Below are positions 56,049 to 64,000 of a stretch of 64,000 nt of DNA, in pieces. A program made the position numbers and the translations under genes. Positions within the stretch are counted from its first letter, which is position 1, and every line of letters starts with the position of its first letter. Below the pieces are notes generated by a model. It was not told where the DNA came from and made no database searches. It was given only the letters and a program-made list of their open reading frames with translations. This DNA is from Sphingomonas sp. S-NIH.Pt15_0812 (GTDB lineage: Bacteria; Pseudomonadota; Alphaproteobacteria; Sphingomonadales; Sphingomonadaceae), in contig NZ_QLJH01000005.1 of the NCBI RefSeq assembly GCF_003951315.1, positions 139,818-203,817 of the forward strand, given 5' to 3'.

Positions 56049-57539
56049 CTACGACAGGAACGCGATACCGCGTCCCTGATACTTCGGCGCGAGCCCGACA
56101 TCCTGCAAGCCCGCCGTGAGCAGGCTGCGGCATAATGCCGCGCGGGCCGCATCCCGCGGCAACGTAGCAAGGCCGGCCTGACGCGACAGAAGCGCCGCCG
56201 CGATGCCGCAGGCGACTGGCGATGCCATCGAGGTGCCATCCATCGCAGCGAACAGCGCGTCGCTTTGGCCATAAGGATCATGGACGGGCGCGATGATGCC
56301 GACGCCGGGCGCGGCACAGTCGATCTCCGGACCGAAGCAACTGAAGTTCGCGAGAAACACGTTGTCGCGACCGAACCGGTCCGCGGCTTGCGGCAGGCGG
56401 GTGGCACTGAGCGAGGTCGCAGGAGCCCAGCCCGCGAGGCCGAGGGCGGACACGGCCACACACTCCGGGAACGCCGCCGGGTAGCTTACCGGCCCGGCTT
56501 CGTTGCCTGCTGCGACCACGCACAACGTCCCACGCTCCAGCGCGTCGAGCATGGCGTCGTGGATGACCTCGGATGGCGTCGATGCGCCGAGGCTCATGTT
56601 GATGAGGTCGACGGCATGCCCGCGCGACAGGGCATCGATCGCGTTGGCGATGTCGGCGTTGGAGGCGAGCTTGCCCGGCGCGAAGACGCGCGCGGCGAAC
56701 AGGTCAACACCCGGCGCGATACCGCCGTAATCGCCCTGCCCGACCGGACGCGCGCCGATCGTCCCGGCGACATGGGTGCCATGGCCATCGCCATCGTCGG
56801 TGGCACCGGGGCCGTTATCCTCGACGCCATCGATGAAGCTGCCGATGCCATGGGCATGCCGCAGGCAGCGATGCGGCCCGAGCCCGGTGTCGATGACGCC
56901 GACGCGCACGCCGGAGCCAAGTGCAGGATCGAAGGCATCGATACCGGTTGCAGCATGACATCAGCTCAGCGGACCGTCCGTCGGAAGTGGTACGCAGTCG
57001 ATCGCCGTCGCGGCCCCTCGCGACAACGTCGGCCAGAAGCCACCGTTGGGCAGCGCGAGCACACCCGCGACGACGGCCCGAGCCGGATTGGGGACATTGC
57101 AGCGCCCCTGCGCGTCGGTGATCGCCTCCGCGCTCGACGTCCCGCCGAACCCGCGGAAGAACACCGTGACGCGGCAGGCGGCGAGCCCTGCACCGCCGCC
57201 CGTCACGACGATGCGGGTGACATTGCCTACCGCTGCGGGAATTGCACCGATCGGCACGGCGCCGACCAGATCGGGAGGAAGGACGTTCAGTGGGTGGTGG
57301 AGGATCTCCGGCTCGATGATCGTATCCGGCCCCGCTGCGGCGCGTTCGCGTTCGACTTCCACGGGATCCGCCTCCACCACGACGACGCGGCGGGCAAGTG
57401 GATCTTCGGGTTCATTATCCTCGAGGATCCGGGCTGAGGAAATCCCTTCCAGAGCGACGCCGACCGAGAAGCGCGAGGCGGTCTTGGCATCAGCACTGAA
57501 GCGTCCGGCGCGGCGATTGGCGATGACGAAACGGGCCAC
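56049..57539 (-). pseudogene. Subtilisin-like (S8) serine protease interrupted by an in-frame TGA
   Basis: One reading frame runs from GTG 57539 (AAGGGGAG before it) to the stop at 56049, broken only by TGA at 56961-56963. The first part (RFVIANRRAGRFSADAKTAS, VTVFFRGFGGTSSAEAITDA) looks like a prodomain plus a carboxypeptidase-regulatory-like beta domain. Directly after the TGA the frame continues ATGIDAFDPALGSGVRVGVI, the usual lead-in to the catalytic Asp (VGVIDTG), then His (GDGHGTHVAGTIG), Asn (VAAGNEAG) and Ser (DGTSMASPVA). The protease half has no ATG; GTG 56909 would omit the lead-in. Probably one gene with a nonsense mutation. Confidence 0.75.
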
Positions 57540-57858
57540 GGCAACGTCTCCCCTTATGCAGACGGACGCTGTCACTCGGCGAGATGGATCAGTGCCTCGT
57601 CCGCATGACTGTCAGCAACCGTCACGGATCGCCCCGATTGGCGATCCGCGGAGACATCTACCATAGAATTGCCATGACGTAACCGGCCAAGTGGATGATT
57701 TTGTTCACCGCGGCTGCTGCAAACACGTGGATGTCCGATGTTGCTGCCGATGATGATGTGACCGTCGTAGACATTGATCATTCAGATCATCTGGACGATT
57801 ATCTTCATTATGGATCAATTTCCGATGCTATTCGTCGCCGGACGGTATCGAGCCAGCA
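57540..57858. other. Gap with no convincing gene
   Basis: About 320 bases between two minus-strand genes. The part at 57700-57850 is clearly AT-richer than its surroundings. Short frames on both strands have no ribosome sites or family features. It may hold the protease promoter. Confidence 0.4.
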
Positions 57859-58485
57859 CTACTCGACTTGTATGAGCTGCGAAGGATAAGGCGCTAGTAA
57901 ATCCATCACCTGATCGGCGGGTGCGGTAAGCCACCGCTCATGATCCTCCGCCAGCAGGATCACCGGCATCGCCTTCGGGTGCTTGGGCGCGACCAGCGGG
58001 TTCGGTTCCGTCGTACAGAAGGCATAGACCCGGTCATGGTCGTGGTCGACCTTCCAGACCCCCGCGAAACACGGCACTGGCTGATCCTCAGCGGTGAACC
58101 ACCAATTCGTATCGCCCGGCCCTTGCCGATCGGCCGAAGCCTTGGGTTCGGCGAAGCGCGTGAACGGCATCAGGCAGCGTTGCTCGGGCCGCGCCAGCCA
58201 TGTCCGCCACATATTGCTCTGCATGTTCCGGGCGTTGGTCCACCAGTCGTAAAGGAAGGGGAGTTCCCCCTCGCGCGCCGGCCGCTTGCGAGGTTTGCGA
58301 GTCGGAAAGCCCCAGCGCATCGTGCTCAGCACGCGCTGGCCGTTTTCCAGCCGTACGACGTAGCCGGGCTTCCCGGGAGCGGCATAGTCCTTCTCGACCG
58401 ACAGGGTATTGGCCGTGCCCTCCGATGCGGCAAGCGCGTCGAAATAGTCGCGCACGTCGGTCTTGAGTCTGTAAAAATTGCACGT
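57859..58485 (-). CDS. SOS response-associated peptidase-like (SRAP/YedK) protein with ACG at the start position
   Basis: 208 residues if read from ACG 58485. The family begins M-C-N, where Cys2 forms the DNA-protein crosslink at abasic sites; here the bases read ACG-TGC-AAT-TTT-TAC (x-C-N-F-Y-R-L-K-T-D). Other signatures are STMRWGFPTRKP, WWTNARNMQSNMWRTWL, RCLMPFTRFAEPK and VYAFCTTEPNPLVAPKHPKA with MPVILL. A GTG at 58455 would omit Cys2. Either ACG serves as a rare start or the gene is silenced. It lies 12 bases after the zinc-ribbon gene stop, in the same LexA-controlled unit. Confidence 0.8.
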   Translation of the reverse strand, partial: TCNFYRLKTDVRDYFDALAASEGTANTLSVEKDYAAPGKPGYVVRLENGQRVLSTMRWGFPTRKPRKRPAREGELPFLYDWWTNARNMQSNMWRTWLARPEQRCLMPFTRFAEPKASADRQGPGDTNWWFTAEDQPVPCFAGVWKVDHDHDRVYAFCTTEPNPLVAPKHPKAMPVILLAEDHERWLTAPADQVMDLLAPYPSQLIQVE

Positions 58486-58497
58486 TCCGTCTATCGA

Positions 58498-58875
58498 TCA
58501 CGAGCGGTAGCGCGAGACAAGCCTCTTCCACGTCGCGGCATCTGGATAGGGCAAGGGTGCGCCGGTCGGCGCGTCGCGACCGATGGCAAGGCGTGGTCGA
58601 CGGACCTGCCCCGCCGCCTGGCATACGGAACAGCAGAGCTTCCGGCCCACCAGCCCGAGCGTCCCGTCCCAACCTCGGCGCTGGAACAGCCACCACAATG
58701 CCACCGCGTCGAGGACGCGGACATGGTCGCAGGCCGGGCAGGTCAGTCGGAGGGTTCGCTTGTGCAGGGCACATTCCTCCAATGTGCGTAATCGGCGGCC
58801 GATATGATCGAATAAAGGATCATCATGGCCAGCGGGAGTGCTGCCATCGCCCCGCATTGGTGCATTGTCGTTCAT
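58498..58875 (-). CDS. Zinc-ribbon hypothetical protein, SOS-linked
   Basis: 125 residues from ATG 58875 (MNDNAPMRGDGSTPAGHDDP), with GCGGAG upstream. Two CxxC pairs, LTCPACDHVRVLDAVALWWL and LCCSVCQAAGQVRRPRLAIG, suggest a zinc-binding knuckle. No family was recognised. It diverges from imuA, with a LexA box between them, and precedes the SRAP gene; induction by DNA damage is likely. Confidence 0.65.
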   Translation of the reverse strand: MNDNAPMRGDGSTPAGHDDPLFDHIGRRLRTLEECALHKRTLRLTCPACDHVRVLDAVALWWLFQRRGWDGTLGLVGRKLCCSVCQAAGQVRRPRLAIGRDAPTGAPLPYPDAATWKRLVSRYRS

Positions 58876-58918
58876 CCGCAGCGCTCCGCAACATCTTGAC
58901 CAATCAGAACGTTTTTCG

Positions 58919-58933
58919 GAACATAAGGCGAAC
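58919..58933. promoter_or_regulatory. LexA (SOS) box between the zinc-ribbon gene and imuA
   Basis: GAAC-ATAAGGC-GAAC is an exact alphaproteobacterial LexA site (GTTC-N7-GTTC on the other strand), 19 bases before the imuA ATG and 44 bases from the divergent gene start. A third GAAC lies at 58907. Confidence 0.8.
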
Positions 58934-58951
58934 ATATGAGTCGCTGCAACC

Positions 58952-59926
58952 ATGTCCACCGAAGCCCGCCGTCACCATGCCATGGCCCTCCTGCATGAGA
59001 GCATCGGCGAGGCGCGCGCCAACGTCTCCGGCATTTTATCTTTCGGGATCGACGCGCTCGATGACCGGTTGGCGGATGGCGGCCTGACGCTCGGCGGCCT
59101 TCACGAGGTCACAGCGGCGACGACGACGCTCAGCGACGATGCTGCGGCAACGCTGTTCACGGTGGGGATCGCCGTGCGGGCCGCCGCGGCAACGGGACGG
59201 CGCGTCCTGTGGGTGCTGAGCCGCTTCGATCTCTATGCGCCGGGTTTCGAACAGGCGGGGCTCGATCCGGCGACGCTGCTGTTCGTCGAGGTGCGGGAGG
59301 ACAAGGACGTGTTGGCCGTGATGGAGGATGGCCTGCGTCACGGCGGCGTCGCGGCGGTGGTCGGCGAGGTGAAACGCGCGGATATGGTCGCTACCCGGCG
59401 GCTGCAACTGGCGGCAATGACCGGGGGCTCCCCTGCCCTGCTCTTTCGGCGCTGGCGACGGCAGGGCGCCTGCCCGCTGACCGAGCTGTCGGCGGCGATG
59501 ACCCGGTGGCGGATCGCGTGCGCGCCGTCCGCGCGATTGCCCGCCCCCGGCGTCGGCCGCGCCCGGTGGGGGGTCGAGCTGGCCCGCCAGCGTGGCGGCC
59601 CCGGTTTCACGATGGACTTGGAGGCATGCGATGACACGGGTCCGCTTTTGCCAGCGCTTCGGCTACACCGCGCGGGTTGCGGTGGCAGGTACGCCGGGGG
59701 CAGCACATGCGCTGGCGCGCTACGGGCGCGAGGCCGTCACCCTGGTTCCGGGCGGCGGCGAAGCACAGGCGATCAGTGCGCTGCCGCCCGCAGCGTTGCG
59801 CCTGTCGGCAGAAGCCATCGCCGCCGCGCAACGTTTCGGCTTCGACCGCATCGCCGACCTGCTACCGCTGCCGCGCGGGCCGCTCGCCCGGCGGCTGGGG
59901 CTCGCCAGTGTCCGACGTCTCGATGA
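58952..59926 (+). CDS. imuA: ImuA-like SOS mutagenesis protein with altered C terminus
   Basis: 324 residues from ATG 58952. The RecA-like core is seen in ILSFGIDALDDRLADGGLTL, GGLHEVTAATT, RRVLWVLSRFDLYAPGFEQA and CPLTELSAAMTRWRIACAPS. Family-like sequence ends near residue 229 (TMDLEACDDTG); beyond that the frame is Arg-rich and overlaps imuB, so the last ~95 residues are probably not native. ImuA works with ImuB and DnaE2 in error-prone repair. It is controlled by the LexA box just upstream. The odd tail stems from the deletion that also removed the start of imuB. Confidence 0.75.
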   Translation: MSTEARRHHAMALLHESIGEARANVSGILSFGIDALDDRLADGGLTLGGLHEVTAATTTLSDDAAATLFTVGIAVRAAAATGRRVLWVLSRFDLYAPGFEQAGLDPATLLFVEVREDKDVLAVMEDGLRHGGVAAVVGEVKRADMVATRRLQLAAMTGGSPALLFRRWRRQGACPLTELSAAMTRWRIACAPSARLPAPGVGRARWGVELARQRGGPGFTMDLEACDDTGPLLPALRLHRAGCGGRYAGGSTCAGALRARGRHPGSGRRRSTGDQCAAARSVAPVGRSHRRRATFRLRPHRRPATAAARAARPAAGARQCPTSR

Positions 59927-60770
59927 GGCGCTCGGCCGGATGGCGGAGCCGATCGTGCCCGTCGTGCCGGAGGAGACACCGCTCATCGAACGCCGGCCTC
60001 TCGAACCGATCGGAACAGCCGACGCGATCGAGCACGTCATCGCCGACCTCGTCGCGGATATGATCCTGCTTCTCCAAGGGCGCGGGCACGGCGCGCGAAC
60101 GTTGGTGCTGTTGCTCGAACGGATCGATGGCAGCGAGCAGCGCCTTGCAATCGGCACAGCGTGCGCGACACGTGATGCAGCGCATCTTGCTCGCCTGTTC
60201 CATCTGCGCATCGAGCGGATCGATCCGGGTGACGGGATCGAGACCATGCGCCTTGTGGCGACGCGCACCGATCCTCTCGGCGCGATCGCCGTGGTGGGCG
60301 ACCTGACTGGCGCGGAAGCGACGCCTGACATCGCGACGCTCGTCGACCAGATCGCGGGTCGGGTTGGTGAGGCCGCGTCCTTCACGACCGCGCCCGTCGA
60401 AAGCGACATGCCCGAACGCGCGGTGCGCCGCGCCTCGCCACTCGCGTCTCCCACCGGCTGGCCGGCCTGGCGGAGACCGGTACGCCTGCTCCAGCGACCC
60501 GAGCCGCTGTCGAGCGTGCTCGCGCTGCTCCCCGACGCCCCACCGCGCCGCTTCACCTGGCGGGGCAAGGTGCATGCGGTGGTCGCAGGCGACGGGCCGG
60601 AACGGATCCATGGCGAATGGTGGCGACGCGACGGCGAGGTCTGGGCGGTGCGCGACTATTTCCGGGTCGAGGACGACACCGGCGCGCGTTTCTGGTTGTT
60701 CCGGCGTGGCGACGGGGTCGAGCCTGCGACCGGCGATCTGAGCTGGTATCTGCACGGGCTGTTCGGCTGA
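59631..60770 (+). pseudogene. imuB: ImuB (Y-family polymerase-like) lacking its N-terminal part
   Basis: 379 residues from ATG 59631, with GGAGG seven bases upstream inside imuA. The frame enters in the middle of the family: FGYTARVAVAGTPGAAHALA is normally preceded by about 110-130 residues holding the palm core. Fingers/little-finger parts follow (FDRIADLLPLPRGPLARRLG, DEALGRMAEPIVPVVPEE), then a C-terminal tail ending DYFRVEDDTGARFWLFRRG and WYLHGLFG, needed for beta-clamp and DnaE2 contacts. dnaE2, which usually follows, is absent. It is probably a deletion relic, though still translatable. Confidence 0.7.
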
Positions 60771-60801
60771 TGGCCGTCGTTGTCGAAAACAGGCACGACG
60801 A

Positions 60802-60975
60802 TCACGATACGCAACCATGTTCCGCGAGATAATCCAGCAACACCCGGATCCGCATGGGCACCGCCCGGCTTGGTCCCATAAAAACCACGTTGAAGGCTTC
60901 CGCCGCATCGGGTTGCGCGGCTGGCAGTTGGACGAGCCGTCCAGCGCGGATATCATCACGCACGGTGGTGGCCCA
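60802..60975 (-). pseudogene. LysR-family regulator, C-terminal remnant
   Basis: The last ~57 residues of the minus frame (VRDDIRAGRLVQLPAAQPDA, then MRIRVLLDYLAEHGCVS) match the end of LysR effector domains. No helix-turn-helix part is present; upstream the frame merges with the vapC region. A fragment left by deletion. Confidence 0.55.
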
Positions 60976-61336
60976 CGCAGTTGCCGCTGTCGAAGGAAAC
61001 GCCCGCGCCATGCGCCTGCGACTGTCCAACGGCTTGGTCGCACCAGTTGCCATCATAGACCGAGAGTCGGTAGCGATCGGCAATCCGTACGCCCTCGTCA
61101 TGCGTCTCGACGGTTAGCGGCACGACCTTCGCGATGGCCCGCACGGTCCCGAGGAAATCGCGCACTTCGTCCCAGGTGAAGGCCATCTTGCGCCGGGCGA
61201 CATGGGTGAACTCGTTGAGCACCTGCACGCTGATCTTGCAGCCGGCCGCCAGGACGCTTTCGGCCCGCCCGGCCTTTTGCGCGTCGCCGGAGGCGAGATA
61301 GACCAGAACATTGGTATCGGCGAAGCTACCGGGCAT
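60956..61336 (-). pseudogene. vapC: VapC-type PIN toxin with damaged C terminus
   Basis: 126 residues from ATG 61336, overlapping the antitoxin stop by 11 bases. PIN-domain features are present at the start: FADTNVLVYLASGDAQKAGR (first Asp), SVQVLNEFTHVARRKM (Glu) and YRLSVYD near residue 93. After SVYD the family pattern (usually IVAAAL...SEDM) is replaced by GNWCDQAVGQSQAHGAGV, so the last acidic residues of the RNase site are lost, and the DNA runs into a LysR remnant. The toxin is probably inactive. Confidence 0.65.
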
Positions 61337-61556
61337 TCGCCTCTTCCCGGTCGAACTTGAAGTCGTCTGGCAGCCGGCCGCGATAGGTGCGCAACCGCTC
61401 CAGCATCTCCGCGCGCCCGGCCTTGAGCGCTATGCCCATCGTCCGAGCGTCCGCGACGTGGAACTCGATATCGTCACCCTCGCGCAATCCCAGCGCTTCC
61501 ACGATGGACGTAGGCAATCGCACCGCAAGGCTGTTGCCCCTTTTCGATACCTGCAT
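61326..61556 (-). CDS. vapB: VapB/AbrB-type antitoxin
   Basis: 76 residues from ATG 61556. The AbrB/MazE-type DNA-binding fold is seen in MQVSKRGNSLAVRLPTSIVE, then ALGLREGDDIEFHVADARTM. The C-terminal half (LERLRTYRGRLPDDFKFDRE) is the toxin-binding tail. It overlaps vapC by 11 bases, the usual operon form. The antitoxin looks intact although its toxin is damaged. Confidence 0.85.
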   Translation of the reverse strand: MQVSKRGNSLAVRLPTSIVEALGLREGDDIEFHVADARTMGIALKAGRAEMLERLRTYRGRLPDDFKFDREEANAR

Positions 61557-61720
61557 CGCGCATTCCCGATGATAGCCGGGTGGAATGTATATCCATGACG
61601 GTGCAGTCGCAAGCATGGAGCGCAACCGGAGGTGCGCCAGTTCGTCGTCACTACTCCAGCCAGCTTCGCCGCTTGCGGACTACAAGACCGATGACGATAT
61701 CGAACGGAAAGGAGATGAAC

Positions 61721-61993
61721 ATGGCAGTGGGTGAGGTGATTGGCTCTGATCCGGGGCCGTGGTGGTTCGACATGGACGGTAATGGCAGCAAGTCGCGTAG
61801 CTTTGCGACGAAGACGGCTGCGGAAGACGCCGGGAGAGCCTTCAAGGCGGAGTATGACCGTGGTCCGTCGGCTCGACAGGCGGCTATCGATGCGGAGAAC
61901 GCTGCCAAGGCGGCTGAATCAGCCGGAGTAGGTCTGGACCCTTCGGTATTGGCCGCGGCGCACGCGCAACGCGCGGGGCAAGAGCGTTTCTAA
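61721..61993 (+). CDS. Small hypothetical protein
   Basis: 90 residues from ATG 61721, six bases after GGAG (AAAGGAG). It reads MAVGEVIGSDPGPWWFDMDG, then SRSFATKTAAEDAGRAFKAE and an Ala-rich helix RQAAIDAENAAKAAESAGVG. No family was recognised; the charged, Ala-rich second half should be helical. A GC-rich hairpin (GGCGGGG/CCCCGCC) follows the stop at about 62007-62032 and may be its terminator. Confidence 0.55.
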   Translation: MAVGEVIGSDPGPWWFDMDGNGSKSRSFATKTAAEDAGRAFKAEYDRGPSARQAAIDAENAAKAAESAGVGLDPSVLAAAHAQRAGQERF

Positions 61994-62168
61994 ACGCGCG
62001 GCGGTGGCGGGGTCCCGGGGCTTTCCGGCCCCGCCATTTCGCCGGATCATGGCCCGCCTGCGAGGTCGTCAGAAAGGAAGGTTTTCGCGAACAGCGTGCG
62101 GCGCATAGATCGGGCACAGATATACGTTTACGACTACCACGCCCCTCGCGATCGTCCCGATGGGATGG

Positions 62169-63809
62169 GAGACTGTCCGAAAACGCAATGAGGATTCCCG
62201 CGGGTGTTCGGGCGGTGTAGTCTTCGAGCATGGCGTATATCGAGGGTCATGCTGGAGATCAGGCGCTGCTGCTGCCGGCGTCGGTCGAGGATTACGTGGC
62301 AGCGGACATTCCGGTGCGGTTCATCGACGCCTTCGTTGACGACCTCGATCTGGGTGGGGCGGGGTTCCAGCGGACGCAGCCGAAAGCGACGGGACGACCC
62401 GGTTACGATCCGGCCGACATGCTCAGGCTGTACCTGTACGGCTATCTCAACCGCATATGCTCGAGCCGGCGCCTGGCGGCGGAAGCGACCCGCAATCTCG
62501 AACTGATCTGGCTGCTGCGCGGGGTGCGGCCGGATTTCCGACCATCGCCGACTTCCGGCGCGACAACCGGGCGGCGTTCAAGGCGGTGTTCCGCGCCTTC
62601 GTCCTGCTGTGCCGCAAGCTCGACCTGTTCGGGGGCGAGTTGCTGGCGGTGGACGGCACGCGGCTGAAGGCGGTCAACAGCCGGTCGCGCAACTTCAGCC
62701 GCGAGGGGCTGGCGACATATCTCGCCGCGGCCGATGCGCGACTGGAGCGCTATCTGGTCGAGCTGGATGAGATCGACCGCGGCGAGGATGGTGCCGGCAC
62801 TGGTCGCGGCGATACGTTGGCAACGAAGATCGCCCGGCTGCGCGAACAGCGCCAGGCGAGCGCGGCGCTGCTGGGCCAGCTGGAGGACAGCGGCGAAGGA
62901 CAGATCTGGCTCACCGATCCGGATGCCCGCCTGATGGTCGCGCATTCGAAGGTCACGGTCGGCTACAATGCGCAGGTGGCGGTCGACGCCAAACATAGCC
63001 TGATCGTCGAACAGCACGTCACGAACGCCTGCAACGACATGGGCTTGCTGGCACCCACCGCCGGTGCGGCGATGGAGGCGCTTGGGGTCGAGCGGATCGA
63101 TGCCGTGGCGGACATGGGGTATCACTCGGGCGACGATATCGTCGCGTGCGAGGCGGCCGGCATCACGCCCTACATCCCGCGCCCGCATCGTGCCACCGCG
63201 GTCGGCAACGGCCTCTTCCCCAAGGAGCGGTTCCGCTACGATCCCGTCGCCGACGCCTATCACTGCCCCGGCGGGCAGGTGCTGGACACCCGCTACGCTT
63301 CTGTCACGCGCGGGCATCTGTCGGTCCAATATTCCAGCTCCGCCGCCTGTGCCGGCTGCCAGATCAAGGCGCGCTGCACCAAGGGGCGCTGGCGACGCAT
63401 CAATCGCGGCGAGCACGAGGCGGTCATCGAGCGCATGGCGGCGCGCCTCGCGGAACGGCCCGGCATCCTCACCATCCGCAAGTCCACGGTCGAGCACCCG
63501 TTCGGCTCGATCAAGCAATGGATGAACCAGGGCGCATTCCTGATGCGCGGACTGGACAAGGTCCGCGCCGAGTTCAGTCTGACGGCGCTCGCCTACAATC
63601 TCAGGCGGGCCATCCCTCATCGGCGTGCCAGCGTTGATCCGCGCCGTGCAGGCCTGAACCGGGCTTCCAAATGCGTCGTGCTCATGCCCGATATGGCCCC
63701 GACGACGCTCATTCCCACCTCACCACGCCTCGATACTCATGATACGAGGCTTGCACCGCTTCCCACCGCCGCGCTCGAGCCTCCCGAAGAAAGTTTTCGG
63801 ACAGTCTCG
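62169..63809 (+). mobile_element. IS1182-family insertion sequence
   Basis: Perfect 16-bp terminal inverted repeats (62169-62184 and 63794-63809, GAGACTGTCCGAAAAC and its complement) enclose a transposase reading region. The repeats are flanked by GATGG at 62164-62168 and 63810-63814, a 5-bp target duplication, so the borders are those of a real insertion of 1641 bases. Confidence 0.8.
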
Positions 63810-63893
63810 ATGGTGAAGTGGGAAAAGCTGAAGCTACGTCAGACCGTATGGTTACGCGCGCGCCCTATGGTCCAAACCCAATCAGCATTTTGA
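62230..63893 (+). pseudogene. IS1182-type transposase with frameshift
   Basis: The first frame from ATG 62230 (MAYIEGHAGDQALLLPASVE, YDPADMLRLYLYGYLNRICS) runs to GVRPDF near 62539; the rest (TIADFRRDNRAAFKAVFRAF, ELLAVDGTRLKAVNSRSRNF, MGYHSGDDIVACEAAGI, STVEHPFGSIKQWMNQGAFL) is in another frame. One base is missing around 62540. The second frame is not closed inside the element: it reads through the right inverted repeat to 63893, adding host-encoded residues. The DDE residues seem present, but the element is unlikely to move by itself. Confidence 0.75.
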
Positions 63894-63944
63894 GGGCTGA
63901 CGGTTTTCCTGATTCACTGGTGGGTGGATCAGGAGGAGAGAGGC

Positions 63945-64000
63945 ATGGCGCTGTTCTGGTTGTCGGATAAAGCGTGGGCGGCGCTCGAGCCGCATCTGCC
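63945..64000 (+). CDS. IS5-family transposase, N-terminal start (cut by window edge)
   Basis: ATG 63945 is preceded by AGGAGGAGAG and opens MALFWLSDKAWAALEPHLP, the typical start of IS5-type (IS1031-like) transposases. Only 18 codons lie in the window. The left end of this element is probably near 63893-63910 (GAGGGCTGACGG), next to the IS1182-type element, so insertion sequences cluster here. Confidence 0.65.
   Translation, partial: MALFWLSDKAWAALEPHL

Noticed and set aside
56961..56963. TGA read as selenocysteine in the S8 protease
   Set aside because: Subtilisins have no Sec at this site and the alignment expects Trp; no supporting hairpin was looked at closely enough to claim otherwise.
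57695..57889. 64-codon plus-strand frame in the AT-richer gap
   Set aside because: No ribosome site, unusual composition and overlap with the SRAP end.
62530..62550. Programmed frameshift in the IS1182-type transposase
   Set aside because: The family is normally single-frame and no classic slippery heptamer is seen; a one-base deletion is simpler.

Overview
The window comes from a high-GC alphaproteobacterium. Several signs point to Sphingomonas or a close sphingomonad: three TonB-dependent receptors, a sigma-70/FecR pair, Tat-exported sugar oxidoreductases, a GAAC-N7-GAAC LexA box of the alphaproteobacterial type, and dense protein-coding DNA with ATGA/GTGA overlaps. No CRISPR array, rRNA or origin was seen. 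There is one tRNA (tRNA-Gln, TTG).

Layout. 1-20.8 kb is core-type sequence: acs (start only), a TonB receptor with an SBF-type transporter, an ECF sigma/FecR pair, a PHA-system protein, a VOC protein, lnt, metK, a PAP2 protein, trmB, an Lrp regulator divergent from ald, a siderophore-type TonB receptor with a strong terminator, an M48 protease, a carboxylesterase and a GGDEF-EAL protein. 20.9-42.5 kb looks like a carbohydrate-use region: a Tat-exported GFOR-like oxidoreductase, a cupin, a Tat-exported SMP-30 lactonase, two large paralogous beta-helix/propeller proteins either side of a TonB receptor, gluconate permease, a GntR regulator, gluconokinase, GH97, GH35 and a Crp/Fnr regulator. The order suggests extracellular glycan breakdown, periplasmic oxidation of the sugar to a lactone and then an aldonate, import by GntP and phosphorylation by GntK.

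42.7-51.9 kb is the most interesting part. Nine genes, each overlapping the next, encode inositol-phosphate synthase, an HD-like protein, a SAM methyltransferase, a Gfo/Idh/MocA oxidoreductase, a zinc-ribbon metallo-beta-lactamase-fold protein, a YcaO protein, a TIM-barrel isomerase-like protein, a GT4 glycosyltransferase and a PIG-L deacetylase. Ino1 + GT4 + PIG-L is the logic of early mycothiol synthesis, but cysteine ligase and acetyltransferase are not here and a YcaO enzyme is. I know of no described pathway with this gene set; I propose an inositol-based glycoside modified by YcaO chemistry. Crp-type GTGA-N6-TCAC sites lie before the Crp gene and, in weaker form, before the operon.

52-54.6 kb is core again (SDR, MarR, branched-chain aminotransferase, tRNA-Gln). 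From the tRNA to the right edge the DNA looks like a decayed genomic island: a broken integrase start, an S8 protease split by an in-frame TGA, an SOS-response SRAP gene whose start codon reads ACG, imuA joined to an imuB lacking its N-terminal part, VapB with a damaged VapC, a LysR remnant, a frameshifted IS1182-type element with inverted repeats and a 5-bp target duplication, and the start of an IS5-type element. All functions are read from sequence by eye; no database search was run.
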